Shown here piece after piece: positions 21,874-33,904 of a stretch of 64,000 nucleotides of DNA; positions within the stretch are counted from its first letter, which is position 1, and each line of letters starts with the position of its first letter. The notes below the pieces were generated by a model, which ran no database searches, was not told the origin of the DNA, and saw only the letters and a list, made by a program, of their open reading frames with translations. This DNA is from Pseudopyrenochaeta lycopersici (Eukaryota > Ascomycota > Dothideomycetes > Pleosporales > Pseudopyrenochaetaceae), in the NCBI GenBank assembly GCA_003313425.1, contig NHZP01000100.1, positions 1 through 64,000 of the forward strand, in the 5' to 3' direction. The translations under genes and the position numbers were made by a program.

Positions 21874-23181
21874 ATGCACAGTGTCGACATGTACGAAGAT
21901 CTTGAAGAGATCGGTAAGTGGTTCTATCTAAAAGGAAAATTAGTTCATTGATTAATATGTAGGTCGGGGCCACTTCGGAATTGTCTGTAAGGTCAGAAGG
22001 TTAAAAGATGGCCGTGTGAGTGTTGGGAGCTTAGAATACATTCTAGTAGCTAACAACCTTCTCAGATTTTCTGTAGGAAAGAGATACATGTTCAGCCGGG
22101 GACAGAGAAACTCATACAGACCGAATTAGACATAGGACTTCGAATGCAGCACCCAAATATCGTCGCGTGTATCGATCACAGTTACTCCAAAGACAGAGCG
22201 GTTCTTAACTTGTATCTTGAATACTGCGAGAATGGCGACCTTTGGGGCGTAATCAAGAAATTGCACGGCACGAACCAATTTGCAAAAGAGTGTTTTGTGT
22301 GGAATGTTTTTCATCAACTGTTGCGTGGATTATACCGCTGTCACTATGGCGAGGATCCCCCATCAGAGCCTGTTCCGGTGATTGGTCGGACAGGTTCAGA
22401 TTTGAACAGTGATAAGCCAGTCATTTTACACCGGGATGTGAAGCCTGAAAATAGTACGTCATTGGTCTTGCGATCCATACATATCTCTAACTGCGTAGTT
22501 TTTCTCACATCTAATGATGTTGTCAAACTTGGCGATTTTGGGCTTTCAACTGTCCTCAAGACGAAGGAATATGCATGCTTAATCGCAGGTACGCCTCGAT
22601 TCATGTGCCCCGAGATGCTCACTGTGAAGCAATACTCAACTGGTTGCGACATATGGGCTCTCGGCTGTACGATGTATACATTATGCGCAAAGGAGGCGCC
22701 GTTTAACGGAAGAACATCTCAAGAACTAACGCGGAATATCAAGATTGGCAGATGTCGACCACTCCCACAGTGTTACTCAGTTGATCTGGCTGAAGTCATA
22801 AATAGTTGCTTGCGTGTGTCTCAACAAGACCGACCAAACGCTGCACAGTTACTCTGGGTTGCCAACCTAAAGCACAAGGAACATCGCGCGGTGATTCTGT
22901 TCAATAATATATTGGTGAAGAAATTGCTTGAAACAGAAACAAGGGCAAAACAAGAGGTGGAACTAGCAAAGATTGAAGCTAATGACTTGCTTGTGAAAGA
23001 GCTACGTTTACAACTGTTGAAGCAGCGCCAAGAACTCAGTTTGAAATTTAAAGGCAAAGTCACTGAAGCGGTTCAAGAGGCGAGAGAAGACGCTGCTACC
23101 CTTCTTACAAAGGAGCGACAAAAGTTAGTAGATTCCTTTGAGAGTGCGATCCACCACCTCCGCCCACAACCAAGGGCTTGA
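21874..23181 (+). CDS. NIMA/Nek-like serine/threonine protein kinase
   Basis: Exons 21874-21913, 21963-22015, 22066-22453 and 22499-23181 (introns 49, 50 and 45 bp), 387 aa; ATG 21889 is an alternative start. Landmarks: glycine loop GRGHFG (14-19), CRKEI with Lys36, QHPNIVACIDH, hinge YLEYCENGDL, YRCHYGEDPP (typical of fungal Nek kinases), HRDVKPEN with Asp about 155, KLGDFGLS, GTPRFMCPEM, and CDIWALGCTMY. After the kinase domain, about 100 residues rich in Glu, Lys, Leu and Gln are predicted coiled coil (for example LETETRAKQEVELAKIEAND), as in Nek2/NIMA. The third intron is 45 nt and in frame, so a simple ORF reads through it. All catalytic residues are present, so it should be active. It is much shorter than canonical NIMA (about 700 aa) and is likely a lineage-specific paralogue. 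Confidence 0.85.
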
Positions 23182-23533
23182 TCTACAAAGGCGTTATTAG
23201 ACGAATCCTAGCAGTACTAGGCTAAGAAGCCAGCTATGGTGTGTACATGAAGTCAGTCTAACTCACGCTTACTAAAGAGACACCATAGAAATTTCCTCTC
23301 TCTAGGTGCTAGCCAGCCACCCCGATGCTGTGACGTAATATTTCCACTGCAGCGAGAAATTTTGAGCAATTTCGGTAATGTAGTTGATCGTTCCGTTCAC
23401 AGCTTTATACGCCCATCTGCACCTTTACAGACTCCGGCGCATTCGGACAGCAGTTTCATTAATAAACAACGTTGCCCTTAACTTCAAAGAAGCTAGTCCG
23501 TGTCGTTCCGACTATTTGTATATCCTGTTATAT
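23182..23533. other. Intergenic, no gene seen
   Basis: Short frames only between the kinase stop and the TIR cluster. Confidence 0.4.
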
Positions 23534-25168
23534 AACGTCCCCCACTGCGTAGCGGAAAACTGTTAGTTTATGACACACACCTAGTTGGATGCCAGGTCAC
23601 GTAATGTGACGGCTGATCACAAACGGTGATGTGATGTGATGAGCCATTCCCAAAATACATCCTTAGCTATCAATCGGTATATATAGGTCTCTAGGTTGCA
23701 GGCAGAATAATCATCACTTCTTCTTCCTATTCTCAACAAAAACCCTGCGTGGCGGAAGCCCGCTCGCACTTATTTTCACAACAAAGTCAAAAACGATCAA
23801 GAGGCGCGACAATAGTAGATCTTGGTGAATCAGAATGCGGTCTGCGGGCATCGATGAGAGTAGGCTACGGGAGTGCCCCCAGGAGGATACATTAGCGCCT
23901 ATGCGACTCCGACTATCTCTAACTAACTGCTCCTGCCTAGCGCGGCGACAACACGCTATCTCAGCCATGGAACCGATGGAAGTGCTTACCTGGTGAGAAT
24001 TTCCGTGCCCAAAAATAACACTGTGACGGAAGCAGCTAGTCACCAAAGCCATAACATAGTACCAAGGAAATACTGTCAGGATTGCAAATTCCTTTTCGCG
24101 CGGGTTTCCAACTTCCCAGATGATATCCTCTTGCGCCCGGACTGATTGAACTTCTCATGCTGTCAGATTACACAAGTGCTGTAAGGCCTGTTAGATATAA
24201 AAGATAAACTCAGACGTACTATACAGGAAAGGGCGATTAATATAAGGACCGATACCACGGCCTTCGGAACCTCCGGAAGCAAAGCAGTCATAGAAAGGAG
24301 GGGAGAGAACACAGAATCAATCAATCACGTTCATCATCAAAAATTCATCAAAGATCAAGCCAAATAGTCCTTGAATCTGACACATGCACATACTTAAAAC
24401 ATCTAGTCGCCGCTTGTAAAGGTGTCTTGGAAGTGCTTGAGTTTCTGCCGTGAGCTCCTGGACGTTTTCTTGCCCAAAACATTCATTCATCGGCGGTCTG
24501 CATCTAGACATCAAATGAATAGTTTACGGCATAACGTCTATCCTTGTGTGGCGGAAAACCTGGTGTGGCGGAAACCTGTCAGCGCTATCAAACACAACAA
24601 TGCCAAGAATGACTGACAGGGCTAGATAATCTCGGAATTGGTTTATTAGAGCCTGAGCCTGATATTCCGTGCACAATAAACCTGCTAAGCCCGCAGTACG
24701 ACATTTTACTATCTTCGTTAGCCCTGCCTGCGCAGGGATTACACTACTACTAAAGCGCAACTAGCTTAGGTAGCAGGACACCTAGCTCGGATTATGCTCT
24801 TCTGAAGCGTATCTACGGCTTCTGGAAGCCTAGATTAGATACAAGATGTTCTCACCTAATTCGAGACTGTCCGAGATGAGGCAGGCTGGTGTTCCTGTAG
24901 TGAATTATACTATCACAGGCTAGTAGAGATTAGCTCTTAAAGACACGAAAGAGAGATAAAGATAAGAGCCTACAGTAATTATTCCGAGAGTGCCTGAGTC
25001 TCTTGATGATTGTGGGATTTATTGTGAGGGAAAGTGGTGTTGGGTTTCCGCCACGCAGGGTTTTTATTGTAGATTTACCACCAGACCAAAAACATGAATC
25101 CATGCCTGGTCATAGTGTATGGCGGTTTATATACCAACAGTTTTCCGCCACACAGGGATGGACGTAAC
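23534..25168. mobile_element. Cluster of TIR-bearing DNA-transposon remnants
   Basis: The motif TGTGTGGCGGAAAAC or close variants occurs at least six times in both orientations: near 23548, 23742, 24543, 24560, 25047 (reverse) and 25139 (reverse). Left ends at 23534 and 24534 read TAACGTC then a C-rich step then the motif. The right end at about 25168 is their reverse complement (GTTTTCCGCCACACAGG, then GGACGT). This suggests an element of about 1.6 kb with a related 0.6-kb element nested at its right half. No transposase frame is recognisable inside. Superfamily not determined. Confidence 0.5.
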
Positions 25169-25305
25169 CTAGTCTTCTGTGTTTTCGTTAAGTGGTGTAT
25201 GGTCAACTTCCAGGATCATTGTAGCTCTTGGCTTCCTCGCTTGGTCACCGTACTCGGACGATGAACACGATGCTTACACTACCTTCCATTCAATGATTTA
25301 CAGTA

Positions 25306-25542
25306 CAGTCGCTAGCGACTGCGGCTTCACCCTTGCACACAGCTGCAAACACCGTTTCGCGCCGATCTGCCAGCAAGGGTGCGCAGCCCCACCGTAGTTA
25401 AGCGCTATGCAAAGGGTCGCATGCAAAACAAACGATACTACTGGTCAGAGATCGATATTACATGGGCCGGACCCTGGCTGGCAAGTCGGCGCCAGTTGGT
25501 GCTGCTGCCTGGCAAGGGTGAAGCTGCATTCACTGAGCACTG
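25306..25542. mobile_element. 237-bp MITE flanked by TA
   Basis: Left end CAGTCGCTAGCGACTGCGGC and right end, read in reverse complement, CAGTGCTCAGTGAATGCAGC, both continuing CTTCACCCTTGC. TA flanks both ends. It is an older, more diverged relative of the foldback MITE in the repeat arms. Confidence 0.65.
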
Positions 25543-26403
25543 TAACTGTCTGGCAAGTGGTGCCAATCCTAGAGAATAGTAGTAATAATGCGTTATTTAT
25601 AGGATCTGCTAACATATTTATGTCATTGTGTGAAATCATATGTAAGAAGGTGACGACACTGACCCTGGCCGCCAATCGACACGCTACTGGCTAGAGGTCA
25701 AAGTGAAGTCTAGTGCAATTATGTGAACAGCGTGAGGAATGCCTGATTTGAGGCTAAGAATACTTGCGATGATACGATCATTTGTCAATACTGAGTCGGA
25801 GATTGAAGAGTACTGTACCTATGCCAACGCTTTCGACAAAGCGCTTTGAATAACAAAGTCGGATGATGTGCACCGGCCGCCTTGATCTTCTGCTTGGAAT
25901 TCCGTAGCAGACACGACCATGCAGGGCCAAGTTTCGCCGCGTGCCCGGCAGTAGTGAGATCTCGGTCATAATGCAAGCGGTGAACATTACCAACCCTTGG
26001 AAATGATGTGAAGGATAGTACCATACCCGACGGCCTAGATTTATGTAACGGCGCGCTCCCTAATCTTGTTAAACCAAAAAAGGTAGTCTCAGTCACCTCG
26101 ACCAAACGAATGGATGGAGAGGCTACTCGAGCCCAGAAATCTTGGAAGTATTTCACACCCACGTCGTCAGGTTCACATAACGCAGCTCAGAGCCCAGATA
26201 TCCGAACATACGCGACGGGACCTGCCACACTAGATACAATTCTCCTGAACTGTATCACAACGCGCAACGTGGCACAAGTGTACATAGCGGGAGCCGCTGG
26301 AGCGTAGCGTTCGCATCGACAATAGGACCACAACGCTCGATACTCCCAAGATTTGGCGACAAAATTGCGGGAAAATAGTTACGATTGAGACGAGTAGTCT
26401 GAA
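25543..26403. other. No recognisable gene upstream of the Est1-type gene
   Basis: Overlapping frames on both strands at 25785-26307 look like shadows of each other. No family match. Confidence 0.4.
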
Positions 26404-28901
26404 ATGAATCTCGAACACACTATTGACTCCCGATTTGTTCACGCGCTATGGACAAAGAAGGGAAAATCTCCGCTGACAAATGCTCTTCCGTGTCCGTATG
26501 GCCATCATGGCAGGATATTCCAAGGTATTAACCAGCTCTTTGACCACATAACGGCGGAGCACGCTTCAAGAATTGCGGGAATAGAGCCGCATCTAAGCCG
26601 TGCCCAGCTCAAGGACATTGCCTTGAATTTTAGGTAAGAATGAGCCACAATATGCGTTTTATGCGTCATATGCATGTCATATTGCAATCTGATACCAGTA
26701 GGAGTTCTGATCAGTCTTCAAATGCCACTGCTGGGGACCGCTCTCTGGACGATATTGCGGGCCTCTCCCTGGAACCAGACAAGGAACGCCAGCCGTCTCC
26801 TCCATCCGGCAAGAAGCGCCCAGCAGAGGTGGCGAATGGGGACTGCTCAAGGAAGATACCTTACACCATTACATCTGATCGAACAAGACCGAAGCCACAA
26901 AACCGAAGCCTATTTGACCCAAAACAGGCTGCTAAAGGTACCTTGTCCTCTTATCAATCAACGCCTGAGCCTTCGAGTGAGTGGTCAGTTGACGCTACAA
27001 AGGACAACCAATACCAGAATCCACAGCCTCAATCTTCTGCTCTCCAAGGAATGCACCGGACTGCTCCTAAACCACCATATCCTCCGCGTCCACCCGGGCT
27101 TATTGAGTTGCAAAGACATGACCCACGTTACCCTGGACTTTTGCTGCAGCCAGACAGCTGTCCAATATCCCAAGAACAGCTTGCATCTGAAGTGAAGTCA
27201 ATATATGCTAGTCTGACGATGGTCGAGACCAAGTGCAAACATGTCGACCGTGCCCAAGCTGCTGCTGTCCAAGACCATTCTGATACCAAGCTAGCTTCGG
27301 ATCATTGGCAGGCATTAATTGCCCTCCATCGTACGTTGCTTCACGAACATCACGACTTCTTTTTGGCATCACAACACCCATCTGCGTCTCCTGCACTTCG
27401 TCGTCTTGCTGCCAAGTATTCAATGCCTGCACGTATGTGGAAACATGGAATACACACATTTTTGGAACTACTCCGCCGTCGTCTTCCTGACAGTATCGAC
27501 TACATGCTCGCTTTCATCTACTTGGCCTATCAGATGATGGCGTTGCTTTACGAGACCGTACCGGCTTTTGAGAACACATGGATCGAATGCCTTGGCGACC
27601 TTGGACGTTATCGTATGGCCATCGAGGACGAAGACATCCGAGACCGAGAAACCTGGGCTGGTGTTGCGCGATCATGGTATACCAAGACCAGTGATCAGGT
27701 CCCTAACCTGGGCCGTCGTTGCCACCATTTGGCAACCTTGGCACGTCCCAACGCCCTGCAACAGTTGTATTATTACTCCAAATCGTTGACCTGCGTCAAG
27801 CCATTTCCCAGTGCTCGTGAATCAATACTCACCCTCTTGAATCCATATCTTGGTCACGTTCTTGCAACTTTTACTCTTGCGCTGCCAATCGACAAAGACT
27901 TCATCACGGCTCATGCATACCTTTTCGACAAATTACAATTGGAAAAGTTCGAAACCACTATGCAAAAATTCACGGCCAACCTGGACAACCATGTCGGTCA
28001 CGTTACGGCAAAGTGGAAAGAGGACGGTGTCTATATCGCTGTTGCCAATATCACAGGTTGGTTTGACTATGGAGTCGACGACAACGCACTTCGTCAGGTC
28101 TTCCTTACACATCAATACGAGAAAGCAAAGAATTCACCGTCCAGTAATCCCGAAGACAGACGCACCGCATCTCGAGCTGATCAGGACCCTACAAAACCAC
28201 TGATCACCGAAAACGAGATTCCCTCACAAGTCAATGCCCTTGCATTGCAGCCCACCTTCGTTTACGCCAAATCCATCACCAACAATACGTTTGCGCTCGT
28301 CCTCCTACGCATCGGCGACAAGAACGTACTCCCTCATGTACACATCATGCTCTCCTTCCTTACTACTTTTGCTCCAAGCAAATACCTTTCTCATCTCCTT
28401 ATCGACACTCCTTGGGCCGAACTAGTCACCTTCCTCAATACGTTAGTCAACCAGATTCATAACCAAGGACAAAGTCAGAGTCAGACACGAGATGTCAATA
28501 CATTGCTCGCTGCTGATGTATTTCCTGGCGATGGCGACAGAGGTGACGAGCTACCGCTGGTTGAGGATTACCTCATCCGGGGGTTGATTTGGGCACAAGA
28601 GTATTTCCCTAGGAAGTGGTTCGAGAGAGAGCATGATGAAGAGGAACGTTACTTGGAATCGGCGAGTAGGGTGAAGAGTCGCATGGTGAGGGTGCTTAGG
28701 CTTGGCTTCCAACTTTCTGGAGTAAGTTCTGTGATCATCATGCAACTAAGAATAACTAACATTACCCTATAGTTTCAACGCTGGATCTCATACGATAAGG
28801 ACACTCATACTTTTTCTGTTATCGACACCCAAATACCAGAATGCTCTTGCGATTGCGCCTCGGATCAAATCTCTATCGTACCTCCAGTGCGTCTTGCATA
28901 G
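26404..28901 (+). CDS. Est1/SMG-type DNA/RNA-binding domain protein
   Basis: Exons 26404-26633, 26699-28721 and 28773-28901 (introns 65 and 51 bp) give 793 aa. The N terminus has a zinc-finger-like CPYGHHGRIFQGINQLFDHI then AEH. A disordered Pro/Ser-rich stretch follows. The core contains ECLGDLGRYRMAIEDEDIRD, then WAGVARSWYTKTSDQVPNLG, RCHHLATLARPNALQQLYYY and SLTCVKPFPSARESI. This is the diagnostic block of the Est1 DNA/RNA-binding domain shared by Est1, Ebs1 and SMG5/6/7 TPR-like proteins. Relatives act in telomerase recruitment or nonsense-mediated decay. Filamentous fungi have several such proteins of unknown role, so I do not assign a symbol. It is the most conserved gene in the spacer. 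Confidence 0.85.
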
Positions 28902-29761
28902 GTATCACTGACTGTATTCTCAGTGCGATTCTTGAGAGCACGACTAAAAAGGAGAGAGTGTCTCAGATGGCCTTGTGCTGGCGTGTTTTTGGAGGTTAGA
29001 GAGTGGGTTTAAAGTCGTATTATTACAACCCGTAAATCCACTTCACCATTTCCATTCCAGTTCTTTACTGCTTCGCTGATAACCAACGTACTACTGAGTC
29101 TTATCGCAATCTCGACTGAATACACCCCATTAGCGTTGGGGAGAGTTCCATGCGCTTAAGTGACAGCCCATGGATTCACAGTGTAACCATTTATACGATG
29201 TAAATAAACTCCAGAACACTTGCTAATCAACTCGGGGGGAGTGTTACAGACTTACAGAATTACCTGGCGCAACTATCACCTGTTTGGCTCTTTTGAACTC
29301 GTGAGAGTGATATTCGGTTTGTAGCTGGGGAGAAGGACAACCTCCAGATTCTTATCGAATCACTATCAGCGGATCAGTACACAACAAGGCACTAAGCTTC
29401 GAGAACTTAAGAGAGGTGAAGTGGTAATCGCAGATCGCTTGCTCACACTGCGATACATCTGATTACTTTTGCTTCTAGTGAGGGCCTTCAAAGATGTCTC
29501 CGGCGCAACAGTAAGGGTTAACATCTGCTACACAGGCCGGCCAACGTAGGATCGTTATCAGTTGTCGCCACGACCATCTTGGAGAAACATTACTCCTTCA
29601 GCTAAGCCTGCATCACAGGCTTGATCTATATAGCAGTAGCTCCATTGATGTTGCTCATTGATAGCAATCAGTATAGTGAGCGCTGAACCTTGCGAATGCT
29701 GCGAGACCTACTTATCTGTACCTTAGTAAAGGTCATCCACCATAGAAAGGTCCTACCTACT
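28902..29761. other. No recognisable gene between Est1-type gene and right repeat arm
   Basis: Unique sequence with short frames only. No palindrome like that at the other spacer end. Confidence 0.4.
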
Positions 29762-29779
29762 GCAAGTAGTGTCCTTACT

Positions 29780-30761
29780 TCCGCTGCTCGGGAAGGCTTT
29801 TGTATGTCCCGAGCAGATCCAGAGTATCAACACCGCAACTCATGCCCTGGGATATTGGGACAGTCAACGAGCTGTGTCAAGGTCTCTGAGCATGTCGAGT
29901 ATTGTAAGTCCGCTGGCTGCTCCGTTATGGACCCTCGTCAACCAACAACCTACAGAGTACCGTTCATCATATTCTACATCTGCTTCGATCAAATGCAGAA
30001 CAATCTTGTTTCTCAAGCAGCACAGATGGACTTTGACTGGATTACTAACGGCATGGTGTCCAGAATGAACCCCCATCTCGTGCGTCGTACTCGGACCGTT
30101 GATTCAGCATGTCATGTACCGCTTCCTCGAGCGCCGCAAGGTTCAGTTTGACCCTGTTTTGAGCATAACAACCTGGTTTGTGTTCGTGACGCTCGCAATG
30201 CTCTATGCTACCATCGTTCTGTTAAAATAACAAAAGTGACTAACCAATATCTGCAACATATTGATCGTATATATACATGACTTCTAACACATTCAACACA
30301 TCATCCATACTTCGGAGCCGTATTACAAGTACCCTGGGCAATGTACCAAACTGAGCGCTCTGGAGCACGGAGCGCCGAACAAGGTGACTGTCTGGATACA
30401 GGCTCCGGTATATATCGTTATGCAGTGGGGGAGCTGTTTGTGTGCGTTACTGCCTTGGAGTACGCTTGCAACCTTTTCCCAAAGAGCATGGAAGCAATCG
30501 TTCAAGCTATCAACTTGCTTATAGCTGGAATCGGTTCGGCATGTGCGATGGGGCTGACACCAACGGCCAGAGACCTGTACATGAGAACGCTTAATGCCTG
30601 TCTCGCTTGCACGAGGGCAGCTACAACTCTTGCATTCTGGCGATTTTTTCCAAACGTATGACAAGCTCTACGTGGAGGAACATCAGTCCGCGCAACAGGA
30701 GGTGCCTGATGGGGTTGAACTCTTGGAGACACCGATTAAGCTACGTAAAGAAGATATGTGA
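29780..30761 (+). pseudogene. POT-family peptide transporter remnant (right copy)
   Basis: Consecutive pieces in changing frames follow the order of a POT/PTR2 C-terminal half. They are PFIIFYICFDQMQNNLVSQA (about 29970), then NPISCVVLGPLIQHVMYRFL with a following transmembrane helix (about 30070-30225), then VTVWIQAPVYIV (about 30390), then VGELFVCVTALEYACNLFPK and AINLLIAGIGSACAMGLTP (30430-30650), and finally a hydrophilic tail ending LRKEDM at the stop 30759-30761. At least three frameshifts separate the pieces, and the N-terminal half is absent. The intact family imports di- and tripeptides across the plasma membrane. This copy cannot. Confidence 0.72.
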
Positions 30762-32767
30762 GATAGGCATTGTGATGTTTCAGGATATACAAGCGCTTCG
30801 AGGCAGCGGCGGTGTTGGCCTGGCAAGCTGGAAAGAGCGCGTCGGCTCTAGTGCCCCAGTCCCCGCCCCAGTCTCAAAGATTTTAATGTTGGCCTATCGC
30901 GACGTCATAAGATACTTGCTTTTTGTATGCGAAACTCGACATCCGTGCATCTGAGACATACCCTGGTCAACAGCGCGAGTACAAGTACTGCTCCGCGACT
31001 CTCTGTAGCAGTCAACCCAGTTCTCATTCCCTTTCCTCGTCTTTAGAATTAACAATCCACATAATTACAAAACAGAATCACTGTACGACTTCATCTGAGT
31101 ACGAGGGTAATATGCAAAGATTCTTACCGTTCTGCGTTTCTCGTCACGGCGATTGGTAGCACAGAACGAGTATGACGGGGTGGAACGCTCATCGTCCGAA
31201 CCGCACATGTATGCATCTTCCCTACCGTGCTTCCCACCTCTGGCTGGCGAACACAACTTCTATTGCTCCGTGTTTTCTGTCATTTACATGTAATATCTAG
31301 CCCCTGCCTTGGTTCGAATAGTCATTCGGTTCTGTTGTTGCGCTACCGATATTCACCAACTGACGGAAACGTTAGGGAGGGTTTGAGGAACTGCATTGAT
31401 TTCTACAGATGGTTGTAGAGCTGTACTTGTACTCGCTCTATTCTAACAGGGCATATTTCAAATACACGGAATGCCTCGTTTCACATACAAGAAGTAAACA
31501 TCCGATAATTCCGACGTCAACTTCAACGACAACTGTATCGGAGCCAGCTCCGTCACACCAAGGCTGTGGCCAACTGCTGCCACAGTCTTCACTGGAAGGT
31601 CGCCAGCACTTTTCCTTCGCTACCAGCTCTCGTTGATGCGCAAAGCGGAAGCAGCCGCATGCTCTTCGATGTCAGGCCCAAGCTCGGAGAAGGCGGGACT
31701 TTGGTCATTTCGCTGAGGCTTAGTTTTGTGGCGGCAGCTAAGGTACCACCACGCCTTCGTCTATGGTACAGTAGGCACATGACCACATTCGCTTCCGTCG
31801 CTCGTCCAGTGACAAGCATCAATAATTACCCACATGCGAGGACGGAATTCCCATCCTAACGGTACCCGTGCTCATCTGCCACTTATGGACGTGATGACTT
31901 GGCGCACACAAATGACATGAGCATCACACGCTCCCATGTACCGCCAACCATCGCTTGCCCTCGCCAACGCAGCCACGCAGAATAGTTCGCCACGGTACCG
32001 TTCTCATGTTACTGTCATTTTGATGCGGCCGGGAGGCTTGCCAAAGCGCCAGTGTTGCGGGCCGTTGTTCGCCAAAGGATGAACGGTGGCTGTGCCGCGA
32101 GCGAACGTAATTATCTCGCCCTTGTACCTTTACCCGGCATTCCTACTCAACATCATTCCCATCTATCTGTGATTGCCCAAACTGACTATCGTGGTAGATT
32201 ATGATCTCTAAAGCCCATCCAGTACTGTAACGGCTGATACAGTCGCGACCAGAAATCGGTTTACAGTTTTTGCATTCCCTTCTTTCTAACACACGGCCCA
32301 CGCGACAGGTGGGCTACAAGTTTCGTGTTAGCATAGCGCAGGGACCTGTGCTGTAATAAGTTCCAGACACTGCATGGCATCATCGGGTCCTGCCTTGAAC
32401 CTGTGGGCATTATGCGATTCAACATTTACGATGTAATAAGAAGCGACGTCACAGATGTTAGAGAATTCTTAATTCCTATATTACAGTACATGTCCCAACA
32501 CAGCAACAATAGGGTCATGCAGTGCCTGGAACTTGTAACAGACCAACCCCTGCAAATGCTTTGACACTCACACCCTGGCTACTTAGGCCGCCCTCTTCAG
32601 TACGGCAAAGCGGTCGCCATATACACGCTCTATCAAAACAAGTCTCGTGTACGAGGGAGCTTCTCCTGGCTTCAGCGATTCTATTTCTGCAAGCGCGGCT
32701 TCAATTGAGCTCCAGTAACCGCCACAATACAGTACTGTTATGTTTAAGTTCGTCTAGAACCTCTGCT

Positions 32768-33727
32768 ATGGACTGTGTACATTGCTCTCCACAAGAAGTA
32801 TCCCAAAAGAGTTTCGAGGCTCGTTTTGAGCCTATTCGTATAGCTGGGATAGGGTTTTTCGGTGTAGTCATATACGCTCTTACCAAGCCTGAATTTCAAG
32901 TAGAAAGGACTAGAATGGCAAGAAAGCTAATAGAGTACGATAATAAAGAAGCCTTTCAAAAGATAAGAGCTGTCAAGGTATGTCGCCCGGGATGTCCATC
33001 TGGCATCAGAGACAGCGCCAGACGGCTGATCGCGGAGATTGAGGCTATGAGACGTGTATGGAAGAATATGAAAAATCCAATTCGACACTATTTTGCTGAA
33101 CTCTACGAGTTCAACACATCAGACTTGCCTTGGTACAGTATAGAGCCAATAATGTCGGGGATGACACTCGAAACTCTCTTTGACACCACCAAGACGGCTA
33201 TGCAGCCTGTTCCCGAGGAACTAGCATTCCATCTAGTTGACCAAGTTGCTAGAGCGTTTCACTTCCTACACGAGGAATGTAAACTTGTTCGTGCAGACGT
33301 TAATCGCAAGAACATCATGCTTCGCTACCCAGGCAGAGAAGTGCCACTGATGCCTGACATAGTCATGATTGACTGGTCACTCTGGAAAGAAGCTAGCGAG
33401 GAGGCGATTAGTAAAGATACAGACGATATGTATAACTGCATTTCCCCGGTCCTCTATGAGGGTGGTTGGCCCTGCGGAGAAAGCCACAAACAAAGTTCCT
33501 GTGCAGCTAATAATGTTACTCATGGTCAAGAATGGCTTAATCTACATGACATCATACGGAAGAAGCAATGCTCTATAAGATCTCTTTCTGAAGGCATTCA
33601 GATTACAACAAAGAACTTTCGGCAGAAGATCATAGAGGACAACCATAAGGCAGAGAAAATTACAGGTCTCATGCTCATTGCCGGAGACCCGTTCACAACG
33701 GAGACGTTGAGGGAAGCTCTAGCGTAA
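32768..33727 (+). CDS. Atypical protein kinase-like protein (right copy)
   Basis: The frame is open from 32522, but the first ATG is at 32768, giving 319 aa. Landmarks: glycine-rich loop GIGFFGVV (27-34), AVKVC with Lys70, an EIEAMRRV alpha-C helix with Glu92, hinge YSIEPI, RADVNRKN with Asp177 and Asn182 in place of HRDxxxxN, and MIDWSLW with Asp202 in place of DFG. The catalytic Lys, both Asp and the Asn are all present, so activity is possible despite unusual flanking residues. The rest of the C-lobe is short and divergent. It resembles lineage-specific fungal kinase-like proteins. I cannot name a family. Confidence 0.62.
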   Translation: MDCVHCSPQEVSQKSFEARFEPIRIAGIGFFGVVIYALTKPEFQVERTRMARKLIEYDNKEAFQKIRAVKVCRPGCPSGIRDSARRLIAEIEAMRRVWKNMKNPIRHYFAELYEFNTSDLPWYSIEPIMSGMTLETLFDTTKTAMQPVPEELAFHLVDQVARAFHFLHEECKLVRADVNRKNIMLRYPGREVPLMPDIVMIDWSLWKEASEEAISKDTDDMYNCISPVLYEGGWPCGESHKQSSCAANNVTHGQEWLNLHDIIRKKQCSIRSLSEGIQITTKNFRQKIIEDNHKAEKITGLMLIAGDPFTTETLREALA

Positions 33728-33873
33728 AGCTTATGATGATTCAAAGAGACGACTTAATCATCAACACCTCGTCCTCCGCCGATTACTTTGCTATATGAAA
33801 CGCTTAAGTAGCTTGCAGAATTTTGTCTCTCTACTACAGTCTTCTTCTTCTTCTTCTTCTTCTTCTTCTTCTT

Positions 33874-33904
<31 letters not shown>

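Noticed and set aside
25785..26307. Opposed frames on both strands upstream of the Est1-type gene
   Set aside because: They mirror each other's open codons and match nothing; treated as noise.
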